Of a stretch of DNA of 59,826 bases, positions 43,743 to 52,634 are shown one piece after another. The DNA is taken from assembly GCA_023433275.1 (NCBI GenBank), contig JAEZDN010000132.1:1-59826 (forward strand). The letters run 5' to 3'. A model generated the notes under the pieces. It saw only the letters and a list, made by a program, of their open reading frames with translations, did no database searches and had not been told where the DNA came from. Positions within the stretch are counted from its first letter, which is position 1. Every line of letters starts with the position of its first letter. This stretch comes from Verrucomicrobiota bacterium (GTDB lineage: Bacteria > Verrucomicrobiota > Verrucomicrobiia > Opitutales > Opitutaceae). The position numbers and the translations under genes are program-made.

Positions 43743-45056
43743 ATGAAATCACCTTTTCCTCGCCGTCATCGTTTCCTCAGTCCCGCTTGCTCGCTGATCC
43801 TATTTGGCGTGGTCGCGGGCTTGCGGGCCCAGCCTTCACCGGCAGAGCCCGTTCCCGCGGTTTCGCTCTCCGCGCTCGTCAGCGAAATCATCGCCAAGAA
43901 TCCCGAGCGTCAGTTCTATCAGGAGGAAATCACTGCCGCCAAAGCCGGGGCGCGGGTTTCATCCCGCCGGAACGATCCCGAACTCTCTTTCGACATCGGC
44001 AACAAGCGACTCAAGGATTCCACCGGCGCGCGCATCGACGACGGCGCGGTCTGGTCGGTGTCGGTCACGCAGACTTTTGAGTGGCCCGGTCGCCTGTCAC
44101 TGCGCAAGGCCATCGCCAATCGGCAGGTCGAACTCGCTGAATTGGGCATCGCACGCTTCGAAAGCGCCTTGGCCACCCGCGCCCGCACGCTCGCGTTTGG
44201 GCTTTATGCGGCAAACGCCAAGGCGGCTGCGATCCGTGAAGTGTCGGACCGTTTCGCCGCCCTCAAGGAAACCTTTCTCGCGCGCGATCCGGCGGGCGTG
44301 ACTCCTCTCTTGGAGACGCGGGTGATAGAGGCTAGCGAACTGACCCTCCAGCGTCGTGCCACCGAGGCCGAACTCGCTCTTCAGGGTGCCCTCATCGAAC
44401 TGAACCAGCTCCGCGGGGTGGCAGTCGATGCACCGCTCCGCGTGGCTGCTCCCTCGCTCATGTTCAACACCGTGCCGGACACGGCTGCGCTGCTCGCAGC
44501 AGCCCGGGAGAATAATTTCGACTATAAGATGCGTCGCGTGGAATTGGAACAGCAGGGTTTCGCGGTGAGCCTCGCCCGCAACGAGCGTTACCCCGGCGTC
44601 AGCGTCAGCCCGTTTCTCTCCAAGGATAACGTCGGTGAACGCGAGACCATCGTTGGCATCGGGTTGAGCGTCCCTCTGCCTATCTCCGGTCGCTCGGGAG
44701 CCACCGTGGACGTGGCCGACGCCCGCCGTCGGCAGGCCGAAACCGCCGTGCTCATCGCGCAACGCGAACTCGACCGCGAGGTGCTCACCGCCGCCCTGGC
44801 GTTTTCCACGAAGCTGGGCGAGACGCGCCGCTGGTCGCCCGAATCGATGCAGAAATTCCGGGAAGCGGCCGAACTGGCGGACCGCCACTACCGCCTCGGG
44901 GCGGTGCCCATCGCCACTTACGTCGAGATGCAGGCCGCCTATCTCGAAGCCGTCGAGGCTCTCCTCGACACCCAGCGCGAGGCGATGGCGGCCGGCCTGC
45001 GCGTTCAACTTCTCACCGGTCTCGACTTCAACGCCGTTCAAATCTCCCAACCATGA
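43743..45056 (+). CDS. TolC-family outer-membrane efflux protein (CzcC-like)
   Basis: A 437-residue outer-membrane factor. ATG 43743 opens on a signal peptide (FLSPACSLILFGVVAGLRAQ). Both TolC-type repeats are visible: ALVSEIIAKNPERQFYQEEITAAKAGARVSSRRNDPELSFDIGN with VWSVSVTQTFEWPGRLSLRKA, and later ALLAAARENNFDYKMRRVELEQQGFAVSLARNERYPGVSVSPFLSKD with GIGLSVPLPISGRSG. Length is normal. Its stop overlaps the ATG of the mini-adaptor gene (ATGA), so it is coupled. It is the exit duct for the second RND pump. Confidence 0.9.
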   Translation: MKSPFPRRHRFLSPACSLILFGVVAGLRAQPSPAEPVPAVSLSALVSEIIAKNPERQFYQEEITAAKAGARVSSRRNDPELSFDIGNKRLKDSTGARIDDGAVWSVSVTQTFEWPGRLSLRKAIANRQVELAELGIARFESALATRARTLAFGLYAANAKAAAIREVSDRFAALKETFLARDPAGVTPLLETRVIEASELTLQRRATEAELALQGALIELNQLRGVAVDAPLRVAAPSLMFNTVPDTAALLAAARENNFDYKMRRVELEQQGFAVSLARNERYPGVSVSPFLSKDNVGERETIVGIGLSVPLPISGRSGATVDVADARRRQAETAVLIAQRELDREVLTAALAFSTKLGETRRWSPESMQKFREAAELADRHYRLGAVPIATYVEMQAAYLEAVEALLDTQREAMAAGLRVQLLTGLDFNAVQISQP

Positions 45057-45505
45057 AAACTCTCTTCGTTGCCTGTGTCCTTTCCGTCCTCTCCCTTGCT
45101 CTCACCGGATGCGGTGAGTCCCATGCCAGTGTGACTGCACCCGAGCCCATGCATGCCTCCACCTACAAGGCAGGCCACGGCGTGCAGCTCACGAAAACCG
45201 CCCGCGCCTTTGTCGGCCTTGAAACCGGCGAAGTCGCTTCACGCGCTTTTGCCGGCGCGGCCGAAGTCACCGCGATCCCGGCGGACGCACTTTTGCGCAC
45301 CGTCAAAGGCGACTTCGTGTATGTCGCCAATGGCGACTGGTTCCTTCGGACTCCGGTCGTCATCGGCGCGGCGGATGCGTCGCACGTCGAAATCAAGGAC
45401 GGTCTCTACGAAGGAGACACCATCGTTGTCAAAGGTGTGCGCGGCCTGTCGCTCGCGGAAATCCAGGCTCTCAACGGAGGCGTCGGCTGCGCCGACGGGC
45501 ACTGA
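45053..45505 (+). CDS. Mini periplasmic adaptor lipoprotein (truncated CzcB-like)
   Basis: A 150-residue lipoprotein: signal peptide with lipobox LTGC (C20), then KAGHGVQLTKTARAFVGLETGEVASRAF and the membrane-proximal part of an RND adaptor, AIPADALLRTVKGDFVYVANGDWFLRTPVVIGAADASHVEIKDGLYEGDTIVVKG. Normal CzcB proteins have 350-500 residues; here the coiled-coil hairpin and most of the lipoyl domain are missing. It overlaps both neighbours at their start and stop codons, so it is not a frameshifted remnant in a damaged operon. It may be a genuine minimal adaptor, or a deletion product that still supports the pump in part. Confidence 0.8.
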   Translation: MKTLFVACVLSVLSLALTGCGESHASVTAPEPMHASTYKAGHGVQLTKTARAFVGLETGEVASRAFAGAAEVTAIPADALLRTVKGDFVYVANGDWFLRTPVVIGAADASHVEIKDGLYEGDTIVVKGVRGLSLAEIQALNGGVGCADGH

Positions 45506-48500
45506 TGCTTGAATGGCTGATCGATTTCTCCCTGCGTAAACGCGGCCTTGTTGTCTGCTGCGCGTTGATTCTCGCCGGTGTCGGGCTCTGGTCGGCCTCA
45601 CACCTGGCGGTCGATGCCGTCCCCGACATCACCAATCCGCAGATTCAGATTAACACGGAGGTCGCCGCGCTGGCGCCCGAGGAAATCGAATCGCTGGTGA
45701 CGGTGCCGGTGGAGATGGAGATGGCGGGCCTGCCCGACATGGTGGAACTGCGTTCGCTCTCCAAGTTTGGGCTTTCGCAAATCACGATGACGTTCAAGGA
45801 CGGCGTGGACATCTACCGGCTGCGGCAGCTCGTGACCGAGCGATTGAACCGGGCTCGCGACCGGCTGCCGGGCGGCGTGACCCCGGCGCTCGCTCCGATC
45901 AGCACCGGCCTTGGGGAAATCGTTTACTACACGTTGCGCTATGAGCCGGGCGCACCCGGCGCGCCGACCGATCACACGGAGCAACTGCGTCAGCTTCGTC
46001 TGCTTCATGACTACACCATCAAGCCGCTGCTTCGTGCCACGCACGGTGTGGCCGAGGTGAACGCCATCGGCGGCTACGAAAAGCAAATCGTCATCGCGCC
46101 CGATGCCGCCAAGCTGGCCGCGGCGGGGGTTAGCTTTTCGCAGCTCGCCGAAGTGGTGCGCAACAGCACGGACAACGCGGGGGGCGGTGTTTTGGAGATG
46201 GGCGGCGAAGCCGTCGTCGTCCGCGCGGATACCCGCGCCAAAACGGCTGAGGACTTGAGCGGCCTGCCCGTGAAATTCGCCGGCGCATCGCGCCCGCTGT
46301 TGATTCGCGACCTGGCTGAGGTATCCATCGGCTCCGCCGTGCGCACCGGCGCCTCCACCGAAGACGGGGAGGAAACGGTCACCGGTGCCGCGATCATGCT
46401 GGCAGGTGAAAACGCCCGGCTGGTCGCCCAATCGGTCGTAGCGAAGCTGAAGCAAATCCAGGAAAAGCTCCCGCAGGGCATCGCGATCCGTGTCGTCTAT
46501 GATCGTTCGGACCTGGTGAATGCCACCATTCGCACCGTCGAGAGGAACCTGTTTGAGGGTGCGGTGCTCGTGGCGGTCATCCTGTTTGCCTTTCTGGGCA
46601 ACTGGCGGGCGGCCTTCATCGTCGTCTTGGCCATCCCGCTTTCCTTTCTCTTCATGCTCACGGGCATGGTGGAGGCGAAGATCAGCGCCAATCTCATGAG
46701 TCTCGGCGCAATCGACTTCGGCCTGATAGTGGACGGGGCCATTGTGATGGTGGAAAACATCCTGCGGCACATCGCTGAGAAACAGCACCAGCTCGGGCGA
46801 AAGCTGCTGCCCGCAGAGCGGTTGGCGGAAGTGCGTCGTTCCGCCCATGAAGTGGCCCGCCCGATGTTCTTTGGCGTGCTCATCATCACACTCGTTTATG
46901 TGCCGATCCTCGCGCTTGCCGGCATCGAAGGGAAAATGTTTCGCCCGATGGCGGTTGCCGTGATGTTCGCGCTCGTGGGTGCGCTCGTGCTTGCGCTCAC
47001 CCTCATGCCCGCGCTGTGCTCTTGGTTCCTGCGCGGCAACATCAGCGAAAAGGAAGGCTTTGTCGTGAGCAGCGCGAAGGCACTCTACACGCCCTTGCTC
47101 GCGGGAGCTTTGCGACTGCGGTGGTTGGTGGTGGCCATCGCCCTTTTCCTCTTCGCGGGTTCCGGTTGGTTGTTCACCAAACTGGGGGCGGAGTTCATTC
47201 CGCAGCTCGATGAAGGCTCGATGTCGATCCAGATGATCCGCGGCAACAGCGTTGCCCTGGGCGATTCTGTGGCGTTGCAGCGCGCTTCCGAAAAGCTGCT
47301 CTTGGAGAAGTTTCCCGAGGTGAATCACGTGTTCTCCCGTATCGGCACGGCGGAGATCGCGACCGATCCGATGGGACCGAATGTTTCGGATACTTATGTG
47401 TTCTTCGCTCCGTTGGAGAAATGGCGCGAGGTGGACGGCCGCAAGATCAAGAAGGCGGAGCTGGCCGAACTCATGCGCCGGGAACTTGTCGCGGCGGCAC
47501 CCGGGCAGACGTATCTCTTCACCCAACCGATCCAGATGCGGTTCAACGAAATCATGGCCGGCGCGCGCGCCGACCTGTCGTTGAAAATCTACGGTGACGA
47601 CTACGCCGAACTGGAACGCCTTGCCACTGCCGCGCGCGATGTGCTGCGCGGCGTTGCAGGTGGCGGCGACGTGGAATTCGAAGCGCTCGGCCGCGTGCCC
47701 GTGCTCGAGATCACGCCGAAGCGGGACGCACTCCAGCGACTTAATCTGCACGCAGATGAGATCAACGCCGTCGTCAGCACCGCCCTCGGCGGCGAGGATG
47801 CGGGTTCGATGATCGACGGCAGCAAGCGCTACCCGGTCGTGGTGCGGCTGCCGGAAACGGAGCGCCTGAACCTGGCCGGCTTAAAGAAGCTGCCTGTTCT
47901 CGGCGAAGGTGGCGTGCAGGTTCCGCTGGAACGTGTCGCGGACATAATCGTGGCGGATCGCATCGGCACGATCAATCGCGAGGATACACAGCGCCGCGTC
48001 GGCATTCTCATCAATGTGCGCGGTCGCGATACCGAGAGCTTCGTCCTGGAAGCGCAGGCGAAGATTCGCGAACAGATCAAGTTCCCGCCCGGCTACTTCT
48101 TCGAGTTCGGCGGGCAATTCGAAAACCTGCAGGCGGCGCGTGCCCGGCTGATGATTGTCGTGCCCGCCGCGCTCGCGCTGATCTTCGGGCTGATTTACGC
48201 GAGTTTCGGCAGCGCGCGTCAGGCGCTGTTGATTTTCCTCTGCGTGCCGCTCGCCGCCACCGGCGGTATCGTCGCGCTGTGGCTGCGCGGGATGCCGTTT
48301 ACCATTTCCGCCGGCGTGGGGTTCATCGCCCTCTCTGGCATCGCCGTGCTGAACGGCATCATGCTCATCAGCTTCATCAACCAGCTCCGCGGCCAGGGCC
48401 GGAACGTGCGCCAGGCGGTGATTGAGGGCACCCTGACCCGTCTTCGCCCGAAGCTTATGACCGCTCTCGTGGCGTCCCTCGGTTTCGTGCCGATGGCCAT

Positions 48501-48636
48501 TTCCATGGGAGCGGGCGCCGAGGTGCAGCGGCCCCTGGCTACCGTTGTCATTGGCGGTGTCATCACATCAACTTTCCTCACCCTTATTCTGCTGCCCGTG
48601 CTCTATGAGTGGCTAGAAGGCCGTCAGGACGCATGA
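45505..48636 (+). CDS. Heavy-metal RND efflux pump (CzcA-like)
   Basis: A 1043-residue HME-RND pump of standard length. N-terminus FSLRKRGLVVCCALILAGVGLWSASHLAVDAVPDITNPQIQINTEV; TM4 has the CzcA-type pattern DFGLIVDGAIVMVEN, which in the family goes with divalent Zn/Co/Cd/Ni export, unlike the pump at 32666. The second half begins LGAEFIPQLDEGSMSIQM. The start codon overlaps the stop of the mini-adaptor gene by one base. With CzcC-like and mini-adaptor proteins it would export divalent cations across the envelope using the proton gradient. Substrate assignment is by motif only. Confidence 0.93.
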   Translation: MLEWLIDFSLRKRGLVVCCALILAGVGLWSASHLAVDAVPDITNPQIQINTEVAALAPEEIESLVTVPVEMEMAGLPDMVELRSLSKFGLSQITMTFKDGVDIYRLRQLVTERLNRARDRLPGGVTPALAPISTGLGEIVYYTLRYEPGAPGAPTDHTEQLRQLRLLHDYTIKPLLRATHGVAEVNAIGGYEKQIVIAPDAAKLAAAGVSFSQLAEVVRNSTDNAGGGVLEMGGEAVVVRADTRAKTAEDLSGLPVKFAGASRPLLIRDLAEVSIGSAVRTGASTEDGEETVTGAAIMLAGENARLVAQSVVAKLKQIQEKLPQGIAIRVVYDRSDLVNATIRTVERNLFEGAVLVAVILFAFLGNWRAAFIVVLAIPLSFLFMLTGMVEAKISANLMSLGAIDFGLIVDGAIVMVENILRHIAEKQHQLGRKLLPAERLAEVRRSAHEVARPMFFGVLIITLVYVPILALAGIEGKMFRPMAVAVMFALVGALVLALTLMPALCSWFLRGNISEKEGFVVSSAKALYTPLLAGALRLRWLVVAIALFLFAGSGWLFTKLGAEFIPQLDEGSMSIQMIRGNSVALGDSVALQRASEKLLLEKFPEVNHVFSRIGTAEIATDPMGPNVSDTYVFFAPLEKWREVDGRKIKKAELAELMRRELVAAAPGQTYLFTQPIQMRFNEIMAGARADLSLKIYGDDYAELERLATAARDVLRGVAGGGDVEFEALGRVPVLEITPKRDALQRLNLHADEINAVVSTALGGEDAGSMIDGSKRYPVVVRLPETERLNLAGLKKLPVLGEGGVQVPLERVADIIVADRIGTINREDTQRRVGILINVRGRDTESFVLEAQAKIREQIKFPPGYFFEFGGQFENLQAARARLMIVVPAALALIFGLIYASFGSARQALLIFLCVPLAATGGIVALWLRGMPFTISAGVGFIALSGIAVLNGIMLISFINQLRGQGRNVRQAVIEGTLTRLRPKLMTALVASLGFVPMAISMGAGAEVQRPLATVVIGGVITSTFLTLILLPVLYEWLEGRQDA

Positions 48637-48681
48637 TTCTTGTTGCGCGCGTCCAAACCCTTTCCTCCAACCCAAAATCCA

Positions 48682-49119
48682 ATGAACACTAAATACATCC
48701 TCATCACTGTGGCCGCGCTTTGCTCGGCTGCACTTCTTCATGCCGAGAAAATCATCGGAGGCCCGAAAGGAGGCCGTTTGCTTGAGGTAGAAAACCAAAA
48801 GGCCGAGTTCTTCATTACACCGGACAAGAAGGTCGAGATTACCTTTTACGATGCCGGCCTCAAGCCGATGGGTCCTGGCGAACACGTTGTCGCGGTCACG
48901 GCCGAGCCCAAGTCCGGCAAGGCCAAGGTCGAGCTGGAGAAGACCGCAACCGGCTTCATTTCCCAATCGCCGCTACCGGAAGGTGCCCCCTACCGGGTCG
49001 TCGTGCAGCTCCGGGCGAAGCCTGACGCCAAGCCACAGAATTTCCGGGTCGATCTCGATCTACAGACGTGTGATGGCTGCAAACGCGGCGAATATGCGTG
49101 CACTTGTGACGAGGGCTGA
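48682..49119 (+). CDS. Small secreted protein with C-terminal Cys motif, Czc operon member
   Basis: A 145-residue exported protein with signal peptide (ILITVAALCSAALLHA). The mature part is beta-rich (GGRLLEVENQKAEFFITPDKKVEITFYDAGLKPM and AVTAEPKSGKAKVELEKT) and ends with LQTCDGCKRGEYACTCDEG, four cysteines that could bind metal. It starts 45 bases after the pump gene. I do not know a named family, though similar proteins seem to follow RND metal pumps in related bacteria. A periplasmic metal-binding helper is my inference. Confidence 0.75.
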   Translation: MNTKYILITVAALCSAALLHAEKIIGGPKGGRLLEVENQKAEFFITPDKKVEITFYDAGLKPMGPGEHVVAVTAEPKSGKAKVELEKTATGFISQSPLPEGAPYRVVVQLRAKPDAKPQNFRVDLDLQTCDGCKRGEYACTCDEG

Positions 49120-49127
49120 GGCCTGTC

Positions 49128-49745
49128 ATGAGCGACTGCGATTGCCATTTTGAAGCACGCGACGCCGAGCAGCGTCGCGTGCTTATTCGGCTGCTGACCA
49201 TCAACGGCACGATGTTCGTTGCCGAGATAATCGTGGGGCTTTTGGCGCAGTCGACAGGTGTGATGGCTGATTCGCTGGACATGCTGGCGGACGCCTTGGT
49301 TTACGGCATCGGCCTGTATGCCATTGGCCGTTCTGACTTGGCGAAGCAACGGGCGGCTGGTTGGAGCGGCATTTTCCAGATCGTTTTGGCCGCAGGCATT
49401 CTGGTCGATGTGGTCCGCCGTGGAATCTATGGCAGCGAGCCGCACTCCGTCCTCATGATGGCCGTGTCGGCGGTCGCACTGATGGCCAACGCCTATTGCC
49501 TGAAGCTACTGCATAAGCATCGGGAAGGGGAAGTTCACATGCGGGCAAGCTGGATCTTCTCCCGCAGCGATGTGATCGCCAACGCAGGGGTGATCATCGC
49601 CGGAGGCCTAGTTGCGGTTTCCGGCTCCCGCTGGCCGGACCTAGTTGTCGGTGCCGTGATTGCCTTGGTTGTGTTGAATGGAGGAAGGGAGATTCTGCGC
49701 TCTACTCGCGCGACCAACGGCGCAAATAGTAATGTGGATTCTTGA
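49128..49745 (+). CDS. Short CDF-type cation transporter
   Basis: A 205-residue membrane protein of the cation diffusion facilitator superfamily. It has about six transmembrane segments, with the TM2 metal site ADSLDMLADALVYG (D51 and D55), and a TM5 region SWIFSRSDVIANAGVIIAG whose aspartate is kept but where the position four before it is Phe rather than the usual His. The C-terminal cytosolic domain of full CDFs is absent, and the N-terminus has a small Cys/His motif (SDCDCHFEA). It ends the Czc-like run, 8 bases after the previous gene. It would export Zn, Co or similar from the cytosol. Confidence 0.85.
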   Translation: MSDCDCHFEARDAEQRRVLIRLLTINGTMFVAEIIVGLLAQSTGVMADSLDMLADALVYGIGLYAIGRSDLAKQRAAGWSGIFQIVLAAGILVDVVRRGIYGSEPHSVLMMAVSAVALMANAYCLKLLHKHREGEVHMRASWIFSRSDVIANAGVIIAGGLVAVSGSRWPDLVVGAVIALVVLNGGREILRSTRATNGANSNVDS

Positions 49746-49808
49746 ACGGATCGTGCGGCAATGGGCCAAGGAAACGGCCGGTGCCCGTTGGTTTTCTAGA
49801 AAAGAAAG

Positions 49809-49828
49809 CCCGCTCGGATGAGCGGGCC
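49809..49828. terminator. Bidirectional terminator between the Czc and DUF932 units
   Basis: A perfect 8-bp GC stem (49809-49816 with 49821-49828) with a GGAT loop. An A-rich run precedes it (a T-run for the minus strand) and CTCATTT follows. It sits between the convergent plus-strand metal run and the minus-strand small gene. Confidence 0.7.
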
Positions 49829-49853
49829 TCATTTGGGTTCCAAGCGAAACCAT

Positions 49854-50048
49854 TCACCTGGCGTGTGCCTTTAACCGAACGCTCAGGACTTTGATGTCGA
49901 TCTCGGCGCTGACGACGGTGGCGCGGGCTTTGGCGAGGCACACCTCGGCTTTCATCAGCTCGCGTTTGAGCATGTCGAGTTCGTCGGTGGTGGTCGTGGT
50001 GCGGGAGTGGCGTGCGGTGGCGGGTGCTTCGGAGGTGCCGTTGTTCAT
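49854..50048 (-). CDS. Small helical protein, unknown
   Basis: A 64-residue frame: a Thr-rich start (SRTTTTTDELDM) and then a coiled-coil-like helix LKRELMKAEVCLAKARATVVSAEIDIKVLSVRLKAHAR. It sits between the terminator at 49809 and the DUF932 gene, on the same strand as the latter. Many mobile elements carry such small proteins after DUF932; I do not recognise a family, and it could be a small DNA-binding or regulatory protein. Confidence 0.6.
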   Translation of the reverse strand: MNNGTSEAPATARHSRTTTTTDELDMLKRELMKAEVCLAKARATVVSAEIDIKVLSVRLKAHAR

Positions 50049-50115
50049 GGTGAATTTCGTTGGATTGCGAATGCGCCGGCCAGCGGAGTGCTGACCGGCG
50101 CCGCTGATTGAAGCG

Positions 50116-50140
50116 GCTCGCGTGCGCCTGGCACGCGAGC
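50116..50140. other. Perfect 10-bp stem-loop
   Basis: GCTCGCGTGC (50116-50125), loop GCCTG, GCACGCGAGC (50131-50140). It lies between the DUF932 terminator and the small gene, upstream of the latter. No T-run; it may be regulatory. Confidence 0.5.
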
Positions 50141-50181
50141 GCGCCTACCGGAAACGGTGGATCACGCCTACCGAAAGAAAG

Positions 50182-50203
50182 GGAGCGGCCCGCAGGCCGC
50201 TCC
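50182..50203 (-). terminator. Intrinsic terminator of the DUF932 gene
   Basis: A perfect 9-bp stem (50182-50190 with 50195-50203) lying 11 bases downstream of the DUF932 stop on the minus strand and followed there by CTTTCTTT. Confidence 0.8.
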
Positions 50204-50214
50204 CCGTGAGTGAC

Positions 50215-51171
50215 TCAGTTGTTCGCGAACTCGCTCGCGAGACTCCAGAGCGCCTTGTTGAGCTTCTGGCCTTCGCTCAGGCCGCCCACCGGGCGCGTCC
50301 GATTGCGGCGGATGCCCATCCCGGCGGTGTAGCCCATGTAGCGGTCGCCGCCTCGGATCAGGTGCTCCTGAACCACGTTGAAGGTGGTCCAGAGGTCTGT
50401 GGCGGCATCGCCGTAGCGCACCGGCGTCAACAGCTTCTCGGGGCTGAGGAGTTTCATGACCGGCTGATCTGCATCCCAACGAAGACCCGCCGCGCGCCGG
50501 GCGAACTCCACCCGGGTGGCCTGCGGGAGCTGCACACCCTGCCATTTGGCCACCGCCTCCAGCGCGCGAGGCGTGTTCTCCGCCACGGATTGCGCCGCCT
50601 TGGCGAAGGCCTCGGCGGAAACGTCCATGTGCCGGATCGAGACATGGGCGAAGTCGGCATCCGCGACGGTCAGACCGTTGCGGCACACCAACCGATACAG
50701 ACCCGCGTCGATGCGGTAGGCCCGGCTGCCGTCGTGCGCGTTCTGCAGGATCATTTCCGGGCGGGTGTTGCCGACCTGAAAGGCCCCGGCCTCCAGGTCA
50801 ACCCGCCGGGCAAAGCGGATTTCGTGCATCTGGAAACCGATGCGGTCCTCCAACCTGACCCGCTGCTCGGACGCCTTCACCGGCTCCCAACCCTCTGCGC
50901 CAAGCAGGGCAACGACCTGCTGGGTGGAAACGAAGGTGTAACGGGCGGACACCCCCGGCCGCGCGTGCTCGGCGAAGATCGAGGGAGCGCAACGGCGGAG
51001 GTCATCGGACGACAAAGCGCGAAAGCGCGGCGATGGCGTCGCGAAGCTTTGCGGAGCAGCCCGAACCTCGGGTTCGGGTGACACGGACCGGGTGCCCTCC
51101 GGGCGGGCAGGGTCACAAAGCGCCTTGAAGACGCGAGCGGGAGCAACGGGAACGGATTCAATCGTGTTCAT
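50215..51171 (-). CDS. DUF932 domain protein of mobile elements
   Basis: A 318-residue protein of the DUF932 (phage/plasmid-like) family. ATG 51171 begins MNTIESVPVAPARVFKALCD; the family core is RYTFVSTQQVVALLGAEGWEPV...MHEIRFARR, the IDAGLYRLVCRNGLTVADADFAHVSIRH region, and a C-terminal DLWTTFNVVQEHLIRGGDRYMGYTAGMGIRRNRTRPVGGLSEGQKLNKALWSLASEF. DUF932 genes are typical of plasmids, phages and integrative elements and are thought to act in replication or defence interference; the role is not established. It confirms the mobile nature of the segment. Confidence 0.88.
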   Translation of the reverse strand: MNTIESVPVAPARVFKALCDPARPEGTRSVSPEPEVRAAPQSFATPSPRFRALSSDDLRRCAPSIFAEHARPGVSARYTFVSTQQVVALLGAEGWEPVKASEQRVRLEDRIGFQMHEIRFARRVDLEAGAFQVGNTRPEMILQNAHDGSRAYRIDAGLYRLVCRNGLTVADADFAHVSIRHMDVSAEAFAKAAQSVAENTPRALEAVAKWQGVQLPQATRVEFARRAAGLRWDADQPVMKLLSPEKLLTPVRYGDAATDLWTTFNVVQEHLIRGGDRYMGYTAGMGIRRNRTRPVGGLSEGQKLNKALWSLASEFANN

Positions 51172-51950
51172 AACTTTCCTTGTTCTGAAGCGCCCCAACG
51201 AGGGCGCATCGTGGCGGGCCTCGCCACGCGGACCCCAACCCGAGCCGAACCGAAAATCGGCCGCCCCGGAGGGATGCCGACGATCAGCACCGTCGCGCAA
51301 GGTGGAGCGCAGCGCAGCGAGCGGGATTGCTGTCTCGCCCCAAGGCGGGGGGGCCGGCCGGGACGAGGGGACGGTTGGGGGGATTCCTTTCAAGGAGGAC
51401 CCGAACGCTCCCTGTCCGCGCAGCGGCGGCGCGGTTGGAGGGGCCGCCAGAGACAGAAATAACGATCCCGGAAAAAAGAACGTGGCGCCCTGGCGGCGTT
51501 GCCCGGAAGAACGCGGACCGCTCGCAGCCACGACCGCATGCAGCGTTGCCGGGGTGCTCCGTGCCGCCACCGGATCAAAGCGTTGGAGAGTGATGCCGCA
51601 GAAATTCCGCAACGGTCTCGGCCGGCTTGGGGCGATGCCGAGTCGCGACGCCGCTGGCGGTGATGACTCACGCCGACAAGAACGAGCCACACGCTCAGCG
51701 CGATTCGCGGAGCTGAAGTCCGCAGTGACCTCGCCTGACGGTCGGCCGGTTCCGGCCGCTTTGGGTTCGCAGGCACCGCTCGGTTTGTGGGGAGTCGCAT
51801 GACTCCACGGTGATGGGTCGGAAGGCTTCGCCCGATGCTCGGGGCCTACCGAATCCGGTGTAGGATTCGCCCCGCGATTTCGGCAGGGCCGCTCGATTGA
51901 TGATGACGCCGGGTGGCGCAGAAATGGATGCAGCGAAACCCAACTCATCC
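51172..51950. other. Gene-free gap of about 780 bases upstream of DUF932
   Basis: Several open frames cross it on both strands, but their compositions are arginine/glycine/proline-rich without domains. At 51869-51892 a 24-base block matches 55393-55416 with two differences. The DUF932 promoter should lie near its left end. I see no gene. Confidence 0.5.
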
Positions 51951-52334
51951 ATGAAAACGAACCACACGACATCATCCATCACCGGCCCCGACGCGGCAGC
52001 GTCGGTGGTGCGGTATCAAATCTATCGGCAGAACCGCGCTGGGCTTTTCCTCCCTGGTCATCGAACCGACTCGGCGCCGGAGGCGGTCGAGGCGTTCCTG
52101 AATCAGGCACCCGCCTTCGATGGCGGCGAGGTGCGCCTCTTCGATCACCGCGACCAGCGCATGGTCGCGTCGGTGGAGTGGCGCACGGAGAAGACCGACT
52201 TCGGTTTCCCCGTGTTTCACCGAAGCAACCGATTCCACGATTCCATGATCGAATTCGTCGCTGGCGAGGCCATGGCGCGCGAGGCGATGCGCGCCGACTT
52301 GCGTCGGGAGGCGGGGTTTTCGTATTCCGCGTGA
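51951..52334 (+). CDS. Hypothetical protein of the island accessory region
   Basis: A protein of about 127 residues with ordinary, balanced composition: VVRYQIYRQNRAGLFLPGHRTDSAPEAVEAFLNQ, then GGEVRLFDHRDQRMVASVEWRTEKTDFGFPVFHRSNRFHD and a helical C-terminus. I recognise no domain. The start is ambiguous: in-frame ATGs at 51897, 51924 and 51951 are all possible and none has a strong ribosome-binding site; 51951 is closest to the well-folded-looking part. Its position opposite DUF932 suggests another accessory gene of the element. Confidence 0.6.
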   Translation: MKTNHTTSSITGPDAAASVVRYQIYRQNRAGLFLPGHRTDSAPEAVEAFLNQAPAFDGGEVRLFDHRDQRMVASVEWRTEKTDFGFPVFHRSNRFHDSMIEFVAGEAMAREAMRADLRREAGFSYSA

Positions 52335-52481
52335 ATCCTATGCGGATCGCCTCCTCGCTGGGCATGGCTGCAAGTCTTGAACCCGTCTAAGTGATTCGGG
52401 AAGCGTCCCTGACCCTCGAAAGAGAGCAAGATTTGTAAGTATCAGCCTATTAGTGTAATGGGCGAAGATTCACCTGCCCTC

Positions 52482-52515
52482 CTTGTCAGAAAAAGCACCC
52501 TGTTTTTCTTACAAG
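52482..52515. promoter_or_regulatory. 13-bp inverted repeat upstream of the AbiE-like genes
   Basis: Arms 52482-52494 (CTTGTCAGAAAAA) and 52503-52515 (TTTTTCTTACAAG) pair with one mismatch around an 8-base loop. It lies 120 bases before the AbiEii-like start and could be the operator for the toxin-antitoxin genes or a terminator for the gene at 51951. The rest of the gap 52335-52634 shows no gene. Confidence 0.5.
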
Positions 52516-52634
52516 ATCCAGACCCCGGAAGGCGGCGCGTGAGACGAGGGGAGGAGATGCTGGCAGCGTCTCTGCTAGATCGAAAAGCAGATTTTACCAT
52601 TGCACGGTATTAACGCCCGTGTGAAGAATCCGAT

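Noticed and set aside
51172..51900. Several open frames on both strands upstream of DUF932
   Set aside because: Composition is that of random frames in GC-rich DNA, and no start signal or domain is visible.
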